Source: Marinobacter sp. SS21 (GTDB taxonomy: Bacteria; Pseudomonadota; Gammaproteobacteria; Pseudomonadales; Oleiphilaceae). From it: a DNA stretch of 64,000 nt. The stretch covers positions 113,046 through 177,045 of the forward strand of contig NZ_JAQNDA010000009.1 of assembly GCF_028369065.1 (NCBI RefSeq). Reading direction: 5' to 3'. Each line of letters begins with the position of its first letter. The stretch's first letter is position 1. The translations under genes and the position numbers were made by a program. Below the pieces are notes generated by a model that saw only the letters and a list, made by a program, of their open reading frames with translations, did no database searches and was not told the DNA's origin. Of the stretch, positions 11,273 to 19,477 are shown piece by piece.

Positions 11273-11491
11273 ATGCAGCAGATCGTGGTGGACCTTTCGA
11301 TCAGCCCCGATGAGTGGATAAAGCTCTACCAAGGGGCTGCCCGGGATGTACACGCCCGGGCCCGGGACGGACGGTCGGTCCGTTTCCCGGCCCGGATACT
11401 CTCGCCTTTTTTCCTCTGCGACGGCATTCACGGCAGCTTTAAAATCCAGTTCGATGAACAGGGCAAATTTGCCGGCATCGAACGGCTTTAA
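11273..11491 (+). CDS. DUF2835 family protein
   Basis: 72 residues beginning 8 bases after htpG. The core SPDEWIKLYQGAARDVHARARDGRSVRFPARILSPF followed by GIHGSFKIQFDEQGKF is the conserved pattern of the small gammaproteobacterial DUF2835 family. The function is unknown. The short spacing suggests co-transcription with htpG. Confidence 0.85.
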   Translation: MQQIVVDLSISPDEWIKLYQGAARDVHARARDGRSVRFPARILSPFFLCDGIHGSFKIQFDEQGKFAGIERL

Positions 11492-11510
11492 GACTTTGTT
11501 TTTATTTCGG

Positions 11511-11535
11511 GAGGACAGATTCGAAATCTGTCCTC
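11511..11535. terminator. Perfect 10-bp hairpin after DUF2835
   Basis: GAGGACAGAT, loop TCGAA, ATCTGTCCTC. It lies 19 bases after the DUF2835 stop, where a transcript end is expected. The following TTGTGTTACG is only mildly T-rich. The arms share the GGACAGA/TCTGTCC core of the palindrome family found at 36-59 kb, so it may be a relative of that family. Confidence 0.45.
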
Positions 11536-11615
11536 TTGTGTTACGAAAATGGCTACACAAACGCGCAGTTCTCATCTAGATTGATCTTATAGACTCAGTC
11601 TTAAGGAGACCGTCA

Positions 11616-11708
11616 ATGAAACCGCGCGCCGCAGCCGTACCTCGCAAGCCTGCCGTGGCGATGGCCTTGTTGATGGATTACTGGGTTAACTACGCGCTCG
11701 GACAATAA
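11616..11708 (+). CDS. Small ORF, 30 residues
   Basis: ATG at 11616 has AAGGAG 7 bases upstream and encodes a 30-residue peptide beginning MKPRAAAVPRKPAVA and ending DYWVNYALGQ. The strong ribosome binding site and the basic N-terminus followed by a short hydrophobic stretch favour a real gene. Nothing else supports it and the product is not recognised. Confidence 0.4.
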   Translation: MKPRAAAVPRKPAVAMALLMDYWVNYALGQ

Positions 11709-11837
11709 CCCCCCCGATTCCGAGCGTGCCGCCATAACCAACCGTTGGCTCCCGTATCGCAAAGGCCGGCTTTCATTTGGTCTCAAAACCGTTAGAATGC
11801 GCGGCTGTTCATCATTTGATCGGTTTGCGGAGCACCC

Positions 11838-12806
11838 ATGCGAATTATCCTCGCCCCGATGGAAGGGCTGGTCGACGCCCCCATTCGTGAAATTCTCACC
11901 GGGGTAGGCGGTATCGACCGCAGCGTGACGGAATTTATCCGGGTCACGCAGGGCATGCTGCCACCGCGCATTTTCTACAAGTACGCACCGGAGCTCCATC
12001 AGGGCGCGCGGACACAGGCCGGCGTGCCGGTTGCGGTGCAGTTGCTGGGCTCCGATCCGGTGATGATGGCCCGCCACGGCGCCAAGGCCGCGGAGCTGGG
12101 CGCCCGCCAGGTGGATATCAACTTTGGCTGTCCGGCCAAGACCGTCAATCGCCACAAGGGCGGCTGTGTGCTGATGCGTGAGCCGGAACTGATGCACCAC
12201 ATCACGGCGTCTGTGCGGGCCGCGGTGCCGGCCGAGGTTTCGGTGACCGCCAAGATGCGGCTGGGCTACGATGACCGCTCCATGGCGGTGGCTTGCGCCG
12301 AGGCGCTGGCGGCGGCCGGTGCTGCCGAGATCGTGGTCCATGCCCGCAGCAAGGTCGACGGCTACAAGCCCCCCGCCTATTGGGAAGAAATTGCCCGGGT
12401 GAGGGAGGCGGTGACTTGTCAGGTTATCGCCAACGGTGAGATCTGGACGGTGGCGGACTACTGGCGCTGTCGCGAGGTCACCGGTTGTGATGACGTGATG
12501 ATCGGCCGTGGCCTGATCACCCGTCCCGACCTGGCCCGGCAAATCAAGGCCAGCCAAGCCGGTGAGACGGTGCCGGTCATGCGCTGGTCCGAGGTGGTGG
12601 CACTGATCAAAGCCTATGGGGCAGAGCTGGAGCCGCGTTTAGGGGACCGCTACGTCACCGGGCGGCTCAAACAGTGGCTGAACTACCTCCGCAAGGGCTA
12701 TCCGGAAGCGGAGGCAGTCTGGCCGCAGGCCCGCAAGATTCGCGACGTGGCGCCGTTCTATGGCTGCCTGGAAACATCCACCCAAACGGTCTGTTCGGCC
12801 GCCTGA
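11838..12806 (+). CDS. dusC: tRNA-dihydrouridine synthase DusC
   Basis: 322 residues, FMN-dependent TIM barrel. The start MRIILAPMEGLVDAPIREILTGVGG is typical of DusC, which reduces U16 of tRNA. The active-site loop is FGCPAKTVNRHKGG (Cys at about residue 98), and VHARSKVDGY lines the FMN phosphate and RNA side. GGAG stands about 9 bases before the ATG. It is a single-gene unit in the same direction as its neighbours. Confidence 0.94.
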   Translation: MRIILAPMEGLVDAPIREILTGVGGIDRSVTEFIRVTQGMLPPRIFYKYAPELHQGARTQAGVPVAVQLLGSDPVMMARHGAKAAELGARQVDINFGCPAKTVNRHKGGCVLMREPELMHHITASVRAAVPAEVSVTAKMRLGYDDRSMAVACAEALAAAGAAEIVVHARSKVDGYKPPAYWEEIARVREAVTCQVIANGEIWTVADYWRCREVTGCDDVMIGRGLITRPDLARQIKASQAGETVPVMRWSEVVALIKAYGAELEPRLGDRYVTGRLKQWLNYLRKGYPEAEAVWPQARKIRDVAPFYGCLETSTQTVCSAA

Positions 12807-12938
12807 TCGGCGGCTGATTTTGGCTTCAGGAGCGCCTCGGATTCCCGCTTTTTCGATCTGAGGCTAAGCTTTCCTTTGGAAGATCACCTCTGGCGGGATG
12901 TGGTCGCCGTTTCCCGCCATGACCTTGGGAGCGGAACC

Positions 12939-13910
12939 ATGAAGCAACTGCATATTCTCACTGCGTTAATGCTGTCTCTGCTGTTGTTCAGTCCAGCGAG
13001 TCTGGCGGCGTCTGGTACGGTTAAGATTACGCCGTTGGGGAGTCATTCCGGGGAGTTCTGCCGCCAAGATCGGGCGCTGATCCTGGAAGATCCCAGCGGC
13101 ACCCGCATTCTTTACGATGCCGGCCGCACCGTGGCGGGACCAAATGATCCTCGCCTGGGAGACATCGATATTGTTCTGGTGTCCCATGTCCATGGAGATC
13201 ACATCGGCGACCGTCATATTCGCAAGGTGAACAGCGGCAGCTGTGCGGCCCCGGAGACAGACGAGGACGCGCTGCCGGACTCCAATTCGGTCAGAATCGC
13301 CGTGGCCAAGGGCGCCAAGATTGTCACCGGGAGCGACATGCCACGATTCTTTGCCATCCGCATGGCCGCTATCGATGGTAACGCGGACGACTCCCTGTTG
13401 GTGCGGTTCGGCGGACGGTTGATCCTCGGTAACGTGGAGATCACCACCATACCGGCCGCCCACAGTAATGGTCTGGCGCCGGGTTACCTGACCGGGCCGT
13501 TGGCGGAGTATCTGCAGGCGGCCGGTGTGAATGCCAGCGTTGGCCCGCCCACCGGGTATGTCCTGACGTTCTCCAATGGTCTGGTGGTCTACCTCTCCGG
13601 GGACACCGGCATTATGGCCGACCAGAAGCTGGTGGTGGCCGGCCATTACGGCGCCAAACTGGCGGTGGTGAACATCGGTGATACCTATACCACAGGCCCC
13701 ACCGAGGCGGCGTACGTGGTCAACGAATTGCTGCGGCCCAACGCCGTCATCGCCTCCCACGCCAACGAAGCGGCGACCCGCGACGGTAAGGTGCTGGCTG
13801 GCACCCGAACCGAACAGTTCATTCAGGCCAGCATGATGCCGGTGCATGTTCCGCTGAGCGGGCGCACCATGGAATTCGACGCCGAGGGCGATTGTCGGGC
13901 GGGCTGCTAG
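12939..13910 (+). CDS. Secreted MBL-fold metallo-hydrolase
   Basis: 323 residues from the ATG at 12939 with GGGAG upstream; the signal peptide (MLSLLLFSPASLAA) starts there, so the longer upstream frame is rejected. The metallo-beta-lactamase motif HVHGDHIGD (about residues 84-92) provides a dinuclear metal site; AAHSNG, SGDTGI and ASHANEA supply later ligands. It is predicted to be periplasmic. The closest general type is the UlaG/L-ascorbate lactonase-like superfamily, but the substrate is unknown. Confidence 0.88.
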   Translation: MKQLHILTALMLSLLLFSPASLAASGTVKITPLGSHSGEFCRQDRALILEDPSGTRILYDAGRTVAGPNDPRLGDIDIVLVSHVHGDHIGDRHIRKVNSGSCAAPETDEDALPDSNSVRIAVAKGAKIVTGSDMPRFFAIRMAAIDGNADDSLLVRFGGRLILGNVEITTIPAAHSNGLAPGYLTGPLAEYLQAAGVNASVGPPTGYVLTFSNGLVVYLSGDTGIMADQKLVVAGHYGAKLAVVNIGDTYTTGPTEAAYVVNELLRPNAVIASHANEAATRDGKVLAGTRTEQFIQASMMPVHVPLSGRTMEFDAEGDCRAGC

Positions 13911-13926
13911 CTCCTTGCGCCATGGC

Positions 13927-14961
13927 CTACAGCTCCCAAGCGGTGTCCTGCTCCTGATCGTCACTGTACTGGCCCCGGGCCGCCAGGCTGTTCATCCGGG
14001 CCCGGTGGAGCAACGCCTGCTGGGCTGCCTGTACCCGCCCGGGATCACCCCGCCAAGCCGTGAGCGCCGGTTCCTGTAAGGCTCGCCCATAGGAGAAGCT
14101 CAGGTTCCAGGGGCGGTTTTTCAGGCCGTTGATTGCGTTTAGATTACGAGTTGCCTCTTCGGGTGTCTGACCTCCGGAGAGGAAGTTGATACCCGGTACT
14201 GCGGCGGGTATGGTACGGCGGAAAATTTGTAGGGTGGCGGTGGCGACTTGCTCCGGGGAGGCCTGTTGGGGGTGGTCCTTGCCCGGTGTCACCATGCTGG
14301 GTTTGAGCAGCATATACTCCAGTGCCACCCGGTTGCGATGCAGCGCATGGAAGACCTCATGGAGCACGCTCTCCATAACATCCGCACAGCGCTCGATGCT
14401 GTGGTCGCCGTCGATCAGCACTTCGGGTTCGACAATGGGCACGACGCCCAGCGACTGGCAGACGGCGGCGTAGCTGGCGAGTACATTGGCGTTGGCCTCC
14501 ACCGCCAGGCGGCCGGGGTTATGGCCTGCAACATGGTAGACACAGCGCCATTTGGCGAAGCGGGCACCCCGGCCGATGTAGCTTTCGAGCCGGGCCTCCA
14601 GGCCATCCAGCCCGCGGGTGATTTCGTCACCGGGTGCATTGGCTAGCGGCACCTTGCCCTTGTCCACCTTGATGCCGGGCACGATACCCTGGTTACTGGC
14701 CACGTCCGGCAGCGGCGTTCCCTGGCTGTCGGTCTGAGTCAGGGTTTCTTCAAACAGAATCACACCGTTAACGTATTGGCCCAGACCGGGCGTCGACAGA
14801 ATCAGCGAGCGGTAGTCACGGCGACTCTCCTCAGTGGATTCCACGGCGATGGCGGCAAATCGTTTGGCGATGGTGGGGCTGCTTTCGTCGGCGGCAAGAA
14901 TGCCCTTGCCGTCCTGAACCAGGGCTTTGATGGTGCTCTCTAGCTGATCCTGAACGCTCAT
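13927..14961 (-). CDS. Fructose-bisphosphate aldolase, class I
   Basis: 344 residues resembling the eukaryotic-type class I (Schiff-base) aldolase. Seen motifs: GKGILAADESSPTIAKRF at about 19-36, RGARFAKWRCVYHV (Lys in the phosphate site), and VALEYMLLKPSMVTPG with the Schiff-base lysine in LLKP. GINFLSGGQTPEEAT is also conserved. It cleaves fructose 1,6-bisphosphate in glycolysis or makes it in gluconeogenesis. It converges on the MBL-fold gene. Confidence 0.95.
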   Translation of the reverse strand: MSVQDQLESTIKALVQDGKGILAADESSPTIAKRFAAIAVESTEESRRDYRSLILSTPGLGQYVNGVILFEETLTQTDSQGTPLPDVASNQGIVPGIKVDKGKVPLANAPGDEITRGLDGLEARLESYIGRGARFAKWRCVYHVAGHNPGRLAVEANANVLASYAAVCQSLGVVPIVEPEVLIDGDHSIERCADVMESVLHEVFHALHRNRVALEYMLLKPSMVTPGKDHPQQASPEQVATATLQIFRRTIPAAVPGINFLSGGQTPEEATRNLNAINGLKNRPWNLSFSYGRALQEPALTAWRGDPGRVQAAQQALLHRARMNSLAARGQYSDDQEQDTAWEL

Positions 14962-15155
14962 ATCTTACCTCCTGGGGCTATGACCGGCGTTTGGGGGCCG
15001 CTGTGTCTGGGAGCCTACGAACAACTCCTGGATGGCTCTGAACACCTAGAAGGTCGCGCAGAGAAGATCCTGACATTGTTCAGAGGCTCCTTAGGACACA
15101 GTATAGTCAGGGCGAAGGGCGTTCGACGGCGCCTCACCGGGCGTCCCGCACTCGC

Positions 15156-15860
15156 TCAGTCGTCGTATTGGTCATGGCGACGCAACCAGGCCATGGTCCA
15201 GGGCAGATCGTCCTCATTACGCCCTTTGGGCAGCAGGTCCATGTAGTGATAGGCGCCGTTGAGCATATCCAGGCCTCGCTGGTAGGTAGAGTAAGTGTGG
15301 TACAGATCGTTAGCGTCATCCCGGTAGAACACGCTGATTCCGGGCAGCTCCTCCAACACCTTCATCGGCGCGTAATTGTGCTCGGCCCGGCCGGAGTCCA
15401 CCTGCGCCTTGGTATAGGACACCTGAAAGTCGAAGTTGAAGTCGCTGCCAAAGGACGAGTACCACGGAAACGTCCAGCCCATACGGCGGCGATAGGCGGC
15501 CAGCTTCTCGTACGGGGCCCGTGAGATGGCCACCAGGGATGCATCCCGGTGCGCCAGATGAATGGGGATACTCTCGAAGTTGTCCGCCCAGAACGAGCAA
15601 CTTGGGCAGCCTTCATCCCAGTCAGTACCGAACATGAAGTGGTAGACGATCAGCTGGCTGTGGGAGCCAAACAGCTCCGCCAGAGACCGGGTTCCCTGCG
15701 GCCCCTCGAAGGTATAGGGCTTGCTGACCTTCACCCAGGGTAACGCCCGTCGCTGTCGGGCCAACTCGTCGCGCAAGTGGGTCAGTTCTTTTTCCTTGGC
15801 GAGCAGGGCCTTGCGGGCCTCTACCCATTGCTGCTGCGAGACTACGGGATGATTGGGCAT
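15156..15860 (-). CDS. DUF899 family thioredoxin-like protein
   Basis: 234 residues. The N-terminal helical part (EARKALLAKEKELTHLRDELARQRRALPWVKV) and the block YHFMFGTDWDEGCPSCSFWADNF are diagnostic of DUF899. The CPSC motif is thioredoxin-like and could be redox active. The protein has no signal peptide. The function of the family is unknown. Nothing nearby suggests a partner. Confidence 0.9.
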   Translation of the reverse strand: MPNHPVVSQQQWVEARKALLAKEKELTHLRDELARQRRALPWVKVSKPYTFEGPQGTRSLAELFGSHSQLIVYHFMFGTDWDEGCPSCSFWADNFESIPIHLAHRDASLVAISRAPYEKLAAYRRRMGWTFPWYSSFGSDFNFDFQVSYTKAQVDSGRAEHNYAPMKVLEELPGISVFYRDDANDLYHTYSTYQRGLDMLNGAYHYMDLLPKGRNEDDLPWTMAWLRRHDQYDD

Positions 15861-15972
15861 GGTGTCTCTCCTTTGTTTGGACCGACGCCCTTCAATACGG
15901 AGTAAGCGACCTTACGCTTCCATAGCGCCGGCTGGGATATGGCCTGGTTATTTATGGTAGGCCGTTTTTCAG

Positions 15973-16123
15973 ACTCTTGGCACTCTCTTGGCACTCTCTT
16001 GGCACTCTCTTGGAACTCTCTTGGAACTCTCTTGGAACTCTCTTGGAACTCTCTTGGAACTCTCTTGGCACTCTCCTGGCACTCTCTTGGAACCCTCTTG
16101 GAACCCTCTTGGAACCCTCTTTG
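15973..16123. repeat. 11-bp tandem repeat (about 14 copies)
   Basis: The unit CTCTTGGAACT (variants GCACT and ACCCT) repeats with exact 11-base spacing of TTGG from 15977 to about 16120. Degenerate copies trail to about 16190. Because 11 is not a multiple of 3, every frame encodes an 11-residue repeat and stays open, giving spurious overlapping ORFs on both strands. Confidence 0.95.
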
Positions 16124-16290
16124 CGCTCGCAGGGCACTCGCATGGATTTCTCATGGAACGCTTTTCGCACGCTCTTGCTTAGGAAACGCTGGTGGCTTAG
16201 GGAATGCTGGAGGGCGATTTGGAACCTTGGCCGGCGATATGAAAAATTGGCAGGGGATGAAGGATTGGCAAACGATGGCAGGGTGTTTGT

Positions 16291-16527
16291 TTATTGCCCG
16301 GCGGTCAGGCGGGAAATACAGTCGGCACAGACGCAGGCGGTGCGTTTTTTTGCCGTTGGCACCGCCGCCGTTACGGCGTCACCAACGGTAATGTCCGGCG
16401 CAAAGCACCAGCAGCTGGCCGGGTTTTTACCGGCGGTGACGGCACACTGATTCTCTTGCCCACAGATGGGGCAGTGAACTGCGTCTCGATTCAGCGGGAG
16501 CGTGAGCCCGGGGGATGGGTTCGTCAT
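16291..16527 (-). CDS. Cysteine-rich CWC family protein
   Basis: 78 residues from the ATG at 16525-16527, which overlaps the stop of the upstream gene (ATGA). The cysteine pattern CPICGQENQC ... CWCF ... CVCADCISRL is that of the small bacterial CWC proteins, thought to bind metal. The function is unknown. The overlap makes it translationally coupled to the methyltransferase-like gene. Confidence 0.8.
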   Translation of the reverse strand: MTNPSPGLTLPLNRDAVHCPICGQENQCAVTAGKNPASCWCFAPDITVGDAVTAAVPTAKKRTACVCADCISRLTAGQ

Positions 16528-17243
16528 GGGTTCGAACTGTTTTCGTCCATAATCGACGCCAACAGCGTATCGAAGTCCATGTCTATCTCGCCTTCGACCG
16601 TGGGTTTGGTCAACGCGACCACTGAACATTGTAGGCCCAGGTCGTCATCCGTCATGAGCAGATCAGGATGGATAACGTTTTTGACCGTACCTTTGATGAA
16701 GTCCGGAGCCCGGTTGAACTGACTGCGCAGAAAGCGGGCAAGCAAGGGTTGCCTGGTGGCAGCGTCCAGGGACTTCTGTAGCGTGTAGTCCCGTTCCGTC
16801 AGCAGGTAACGGCAGATTTTTCTCATCACCGGGTGAGTCGCGTTATTGATGACGACGGTGCCCCGGGACACCAGCATTTTGTCCACGTAATACAGCGCAA
16901 CCAGCGCCTGGTCGAATGGCGCGGTATCGTTGATGATGGCCAGGTCGACGGATCGGTTCTGGAAATAAAAATCCGGAAGTACCTCATCGGCCGGCGTTCT
17001 GATCAACTCCACCAGGTTACCGAGCGAGGTTGCCTCCTGTTTTTTCAGCTCTTTCAGAAAGCTGGCGTGCTGAGCGATGGTTGGCGTGATCAGCGTCAGC
17101 GCCGAATTTTCCAGTCGTTCAAGCGCCTGACAGACCGAGAGTGTCAAATTGACGTCCCCCAGGCCGAGCTGCAACACCTCTTCCGGAGCGTGTTCTGTGA
17201 TCAGGGCTGTGACAAACGTCGATTGGGATTCTGCTGGTTTCAT
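16524..17243 (-). CDS. Class I SAM-methyltransferase-like protein (putative)
   Basis: 239 residues, not recognised with certainty. LQLGLGDVNLTLSVCQALERLENSALTLITP resembles the first strand-loop-helix of a Rossmann fold. VDLAIINDTAPFDQALVALYYVDKMLVSRGTVVINNA resembles the later strands of the class I methyltransferase fold (compare the Methyltransf_24 pattern D...Y..vl.D...w..l..GG..v). A canonical GxGxG loop is degenerate (GLGDVN). It is the first gene of a coupled pair with a CWC protein; an enzyme plus small metal protein is a reasonable guess, not more. Confidence 0.5.
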   Translation of the reverse strand: MKPAESQSTFVTALITEHAPEEVLQLGLGDVNLTLSVCQALERLENSALTLITPTIAQHASFLKELKKQEATSLGNLVELIRTPADEVLPDFYFQNRSVDLAIINDTAPFDQALVALYYVDKMLVSRGTVVINNATHPVMRKICRYLLTERDYTLQKSLDAATRQPLLARFLRSQFNRAPDFIKGTVKNVIHPDLLMTDDDLGLQCSVVALTKPTVEGEIDMDFDTLLASIMDENSSNP

Positions 17244-17350
17244 AATTTCGGTATGTGCTGGAAGTTTCAGAAGCGAACTAAAAACCCCAAGAGTATACCG
17301 AATAAAAGCCGAGCCCGATTTAATTGTCGGTTCTGAAAGGCCGAAAATGC

Positions 17351-17379
17351 GGGACAGGCTTCGAGGCGAAGCCTGTCCC
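17351..17379. terminator. Perfect 13-bp hairpin between divergent/convergent units
   Basis: GGGACAGGCTTCG, loop AGG, CGAAGCCTGTCCC. It stands 21 bases after the 3' end of the TRAP permease gene (minus strand) and could terminate it. No T tract is present. The arms resemble the GGGACAG core of the dispersed palindromes. Confidence 0.45.
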
Positions 17380-17399
17380 CGAGGTGGATAATCGTCGAT

Positions 17400-19409
17400 T
17401 CAGCTGGCCAGTGATTGGTCGTTTGCGGTGGATCCAAGGTCATGGCGCTGAGTCAGCGACGCTACGGCAATGGCGGGGATGATCAGAACGGCACTGATCA
17501 GCGACAGCTGGAGATTGCTCAGGGGCACCGGACCGCCACCGGGAATCGCCAACAGCAGGCCGCCGAGGATCAGGGCGATTCTCATTGGCCATTGCAGCAG
17601 GCCGCCGGCGGTCAGGCGGCCTATGCCCAGCAGCCAGCCCTGCATGGCGCCTGCGATGAGAACGACCCCTGCCAGAGCCTGCAAAATGACCACCAGAATT
17701 TCGTCCCAACTACCCTGGAAGATCAGCGCGGGGTTGAGCACGAACAGGAACGGAATGAAATAGATAACACTGCCCAACCGCATGGCCTGAAACCCGGTTT
17801 CCATGGCCCGAGCGCCGGCAATGGTGGCTGCGGCGAAGGCCCCCAGAGCCACCGGTGGGGTGATGAAACTGAGCATGCCCCAGTAGAGGATGAACAGGTG
17901 TACCGCCAGGGGATTCATGCCACCGCCATTCACCAGTGCGGGCGCGAGAGCCACGGCCAGGAAGATGTAGGCGGCGGTCACGGTCATGCCGATGCCCAGG
18001 ATAAAACTGGTCAGCGCTCCCATCAGCAACAGCACCAAGGTGTTGCCGCCGGCGAGGTAGATCAGGTCGTTGGCGATGGTGCCGGATAACCCCGTCACTG
18101 ACAGAGCGCCAACGAGCAGGCCCACGCCCGCGAGAATGGCAATCAGCTCCGCGAACAGCTTGCCGGCGTCTGACAGAAAATCCTTCACATCCTGCCAGCA
18201 CCAACGCTGGTAGGGCAGCACCTGGTTGATTGCCAGCAGCAAGGCGGTGGCGTAGAAGGGTGCGGTCGCCTCCTGGCGAAGAAAGAACAGCATCCAGATC
18301 AGCAGCGCGAACACGAAGATGAAGTACCACCCTTCCTTCAGGGTGTCCCGAAGCGACGGCAGTTCTTCCGCGGGCAGTCCCTTGAGATCGTGGCGGGCGG
18401 CGTAGGCGTCTATCTGGATGAACAGTCCGAGGAAGTACAGTACCGAGGGCACCACCGCCGCCAACGCGATGGTGCCGTAGGGAATATTGAGAAACGCCGC
18501 CATGATAAAGGCAGTCGCCCCCATCACCGGTGGCATCAGCACACCGCCGGTGGAGGCGCAAGCCTCCACACCCGCGGCGTGGGATTTGCCGAAGCCGACC
18601 CGACGCATGGCGGGAATGGACATCACCCCGGTGGTCATGACGTTGGTGATGACGCTGCCGCTCATGGACCCCATCAAACCACTGGAGAATACCGCCACCT
18701 TAGCCGGGCCGCCACGGACATGGCCGAGCAGCGCAAAGGCCAGGTTGATGAAGAACTTGCCGCCTCCGGTTTTCTGCAGCGCCACGCCAAACAGCAGAAA
18801 GCCGATGACCAGGTTGGCGAAGGCCTGCAGCGGAATGCCCATAATGCCTTCCCGGCTCATGGCAAGGTAGATGGCGGTTTGTTCCGGTGACGAAGGAAAG
18901 CCCTGTATCGGGCCCGGCACAACGTCCGCAAAAATCGGGTACAGGCTGGCCAAACCGACAATGGTGGCAATGGGAAGGCCGCCGGCCCGGCGGATGGCTT
19001 CCACCACGGTTACCCAGAACAGAAAACTCATCACCACGGCGTAGGACGGAGCGGCGTATTCCCAGCCCCGGTCGAGAACCTGTTCGGCGTTGTACACGAA
19101 GAAACCGCAGATCACCGCCGAGGCGAAAAACAGCACTATGTCGTACCAGGGTAGGTGGTTGCGGGCCGCAAGCCGGTTCATCGGCCACAGCAGGAACACC
19201 AGCGGCAGCATCAGCGCCACCACCATGTAGAAAAACTGACTTTCCACCTGTGTGACCAGGTTGATCAACCGCAAGTTGAACAGGTAGTCGATGGTGAATA
19301 GTGTGAGCGCCAGTGTGGCCAGGCGGGGAACCCACCGCCATACACCGTCCAGTTGCCGGATGCCGGATACCGTTGCTTCGTCCCGGCCGGGTGCTTGTGC
19401 TTGCGTCAT
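17400..19409 (-). CDS. TRAP transporter permease, fused small and large subunits
   Basis: 669 residues, almost wholly hydrophobic with about 16 or more membrane segments. This is the fused 4TM/12TM form that works with TAXI-type binding proteins. The large-subunit signatures GSVITNVMTTGVMSIPAMRRVGF and VEACASTGGVLMPPVMGATAFIMA are clear. It should import an organic solute driven by a sodium gradient. It lies 68 bases downstream of the TAXI binding-protein gene in the same direction, so the two are one operon. Confidence 0.94.
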   Translation of the reverse strand: MTQAQAPGRDEATVSGIRQLDGVWRWVPRLATLALTLFTIDYLFNLRLINLVTQVESQFFYMVVALMLPLVFLLWPMNRLAARNHLPWYDIVLFFASAVICGFFVYNAEQVLDRGWEYAAPSYAVVMSFLFWVTVVEAIRRAGGLPIATIVGLASLYPIFADVVPGPIQGFPSSPEQTAIYLAMSREGIMGIPLQAFANLVIGFLLFGVALQKTGGGKFFINLAFALLGHVRGGPAKVAVFSSGLMGSMSGSVITNVMTTGVMSIPAMRRVGFGKSHAAGVEACASTGGVLMPPVMGATAFIMAAFLNIPYGTIALAAVVPSVLYFLGLFIQIDAYAARHDLKGLPAEELPSLRDTLKEGWYFIFVFALLIWMLFFLRQEATAPFYATALLLAINQVLPYQRWCWQDVKDFLSDAGKLFAELIAILAGVGLLVGALSVTGLSGTIANDLIYLAGGNTLVLLLMGALTSFILGIGMTVTAAYIFLAVALAPALVNGGGMNPLAVHLFILYWGMLSFITPPVALGAFAAATIAGARAMETGFQAMRLGSVIYFIPFLFVLNPALIFQGSWDEILVVILQALAGVVLIAGAMQGWLLGIGRLTAGGLLQWPMRIALILGGLLLAIPGGGPVPLSNLQLSLISAVLIIPAIAVASLTQRHDLGSTANDQSLAS

Positions 19410-19477
19410 GGTGCGGTAACTCCAATCAGGCCTGGCGGCGGGAGACGATCACGCCTCCCGCCTGGGGTGGATGTGGC

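Noticed and set aside
15973..16123. CRISPR array
   Set aside because: Units are contiguous 11-mers without spacers, and no cas genes are near. The 9-bp array at 33961 fails for the same reason.
15939..16450. Several overlapping open frames encoding 11-residue repeats
   Set aside because: They arise from the 11-bp tandem repeat, which is open in almost every frame; no start signal or conserved flank supports a protein.
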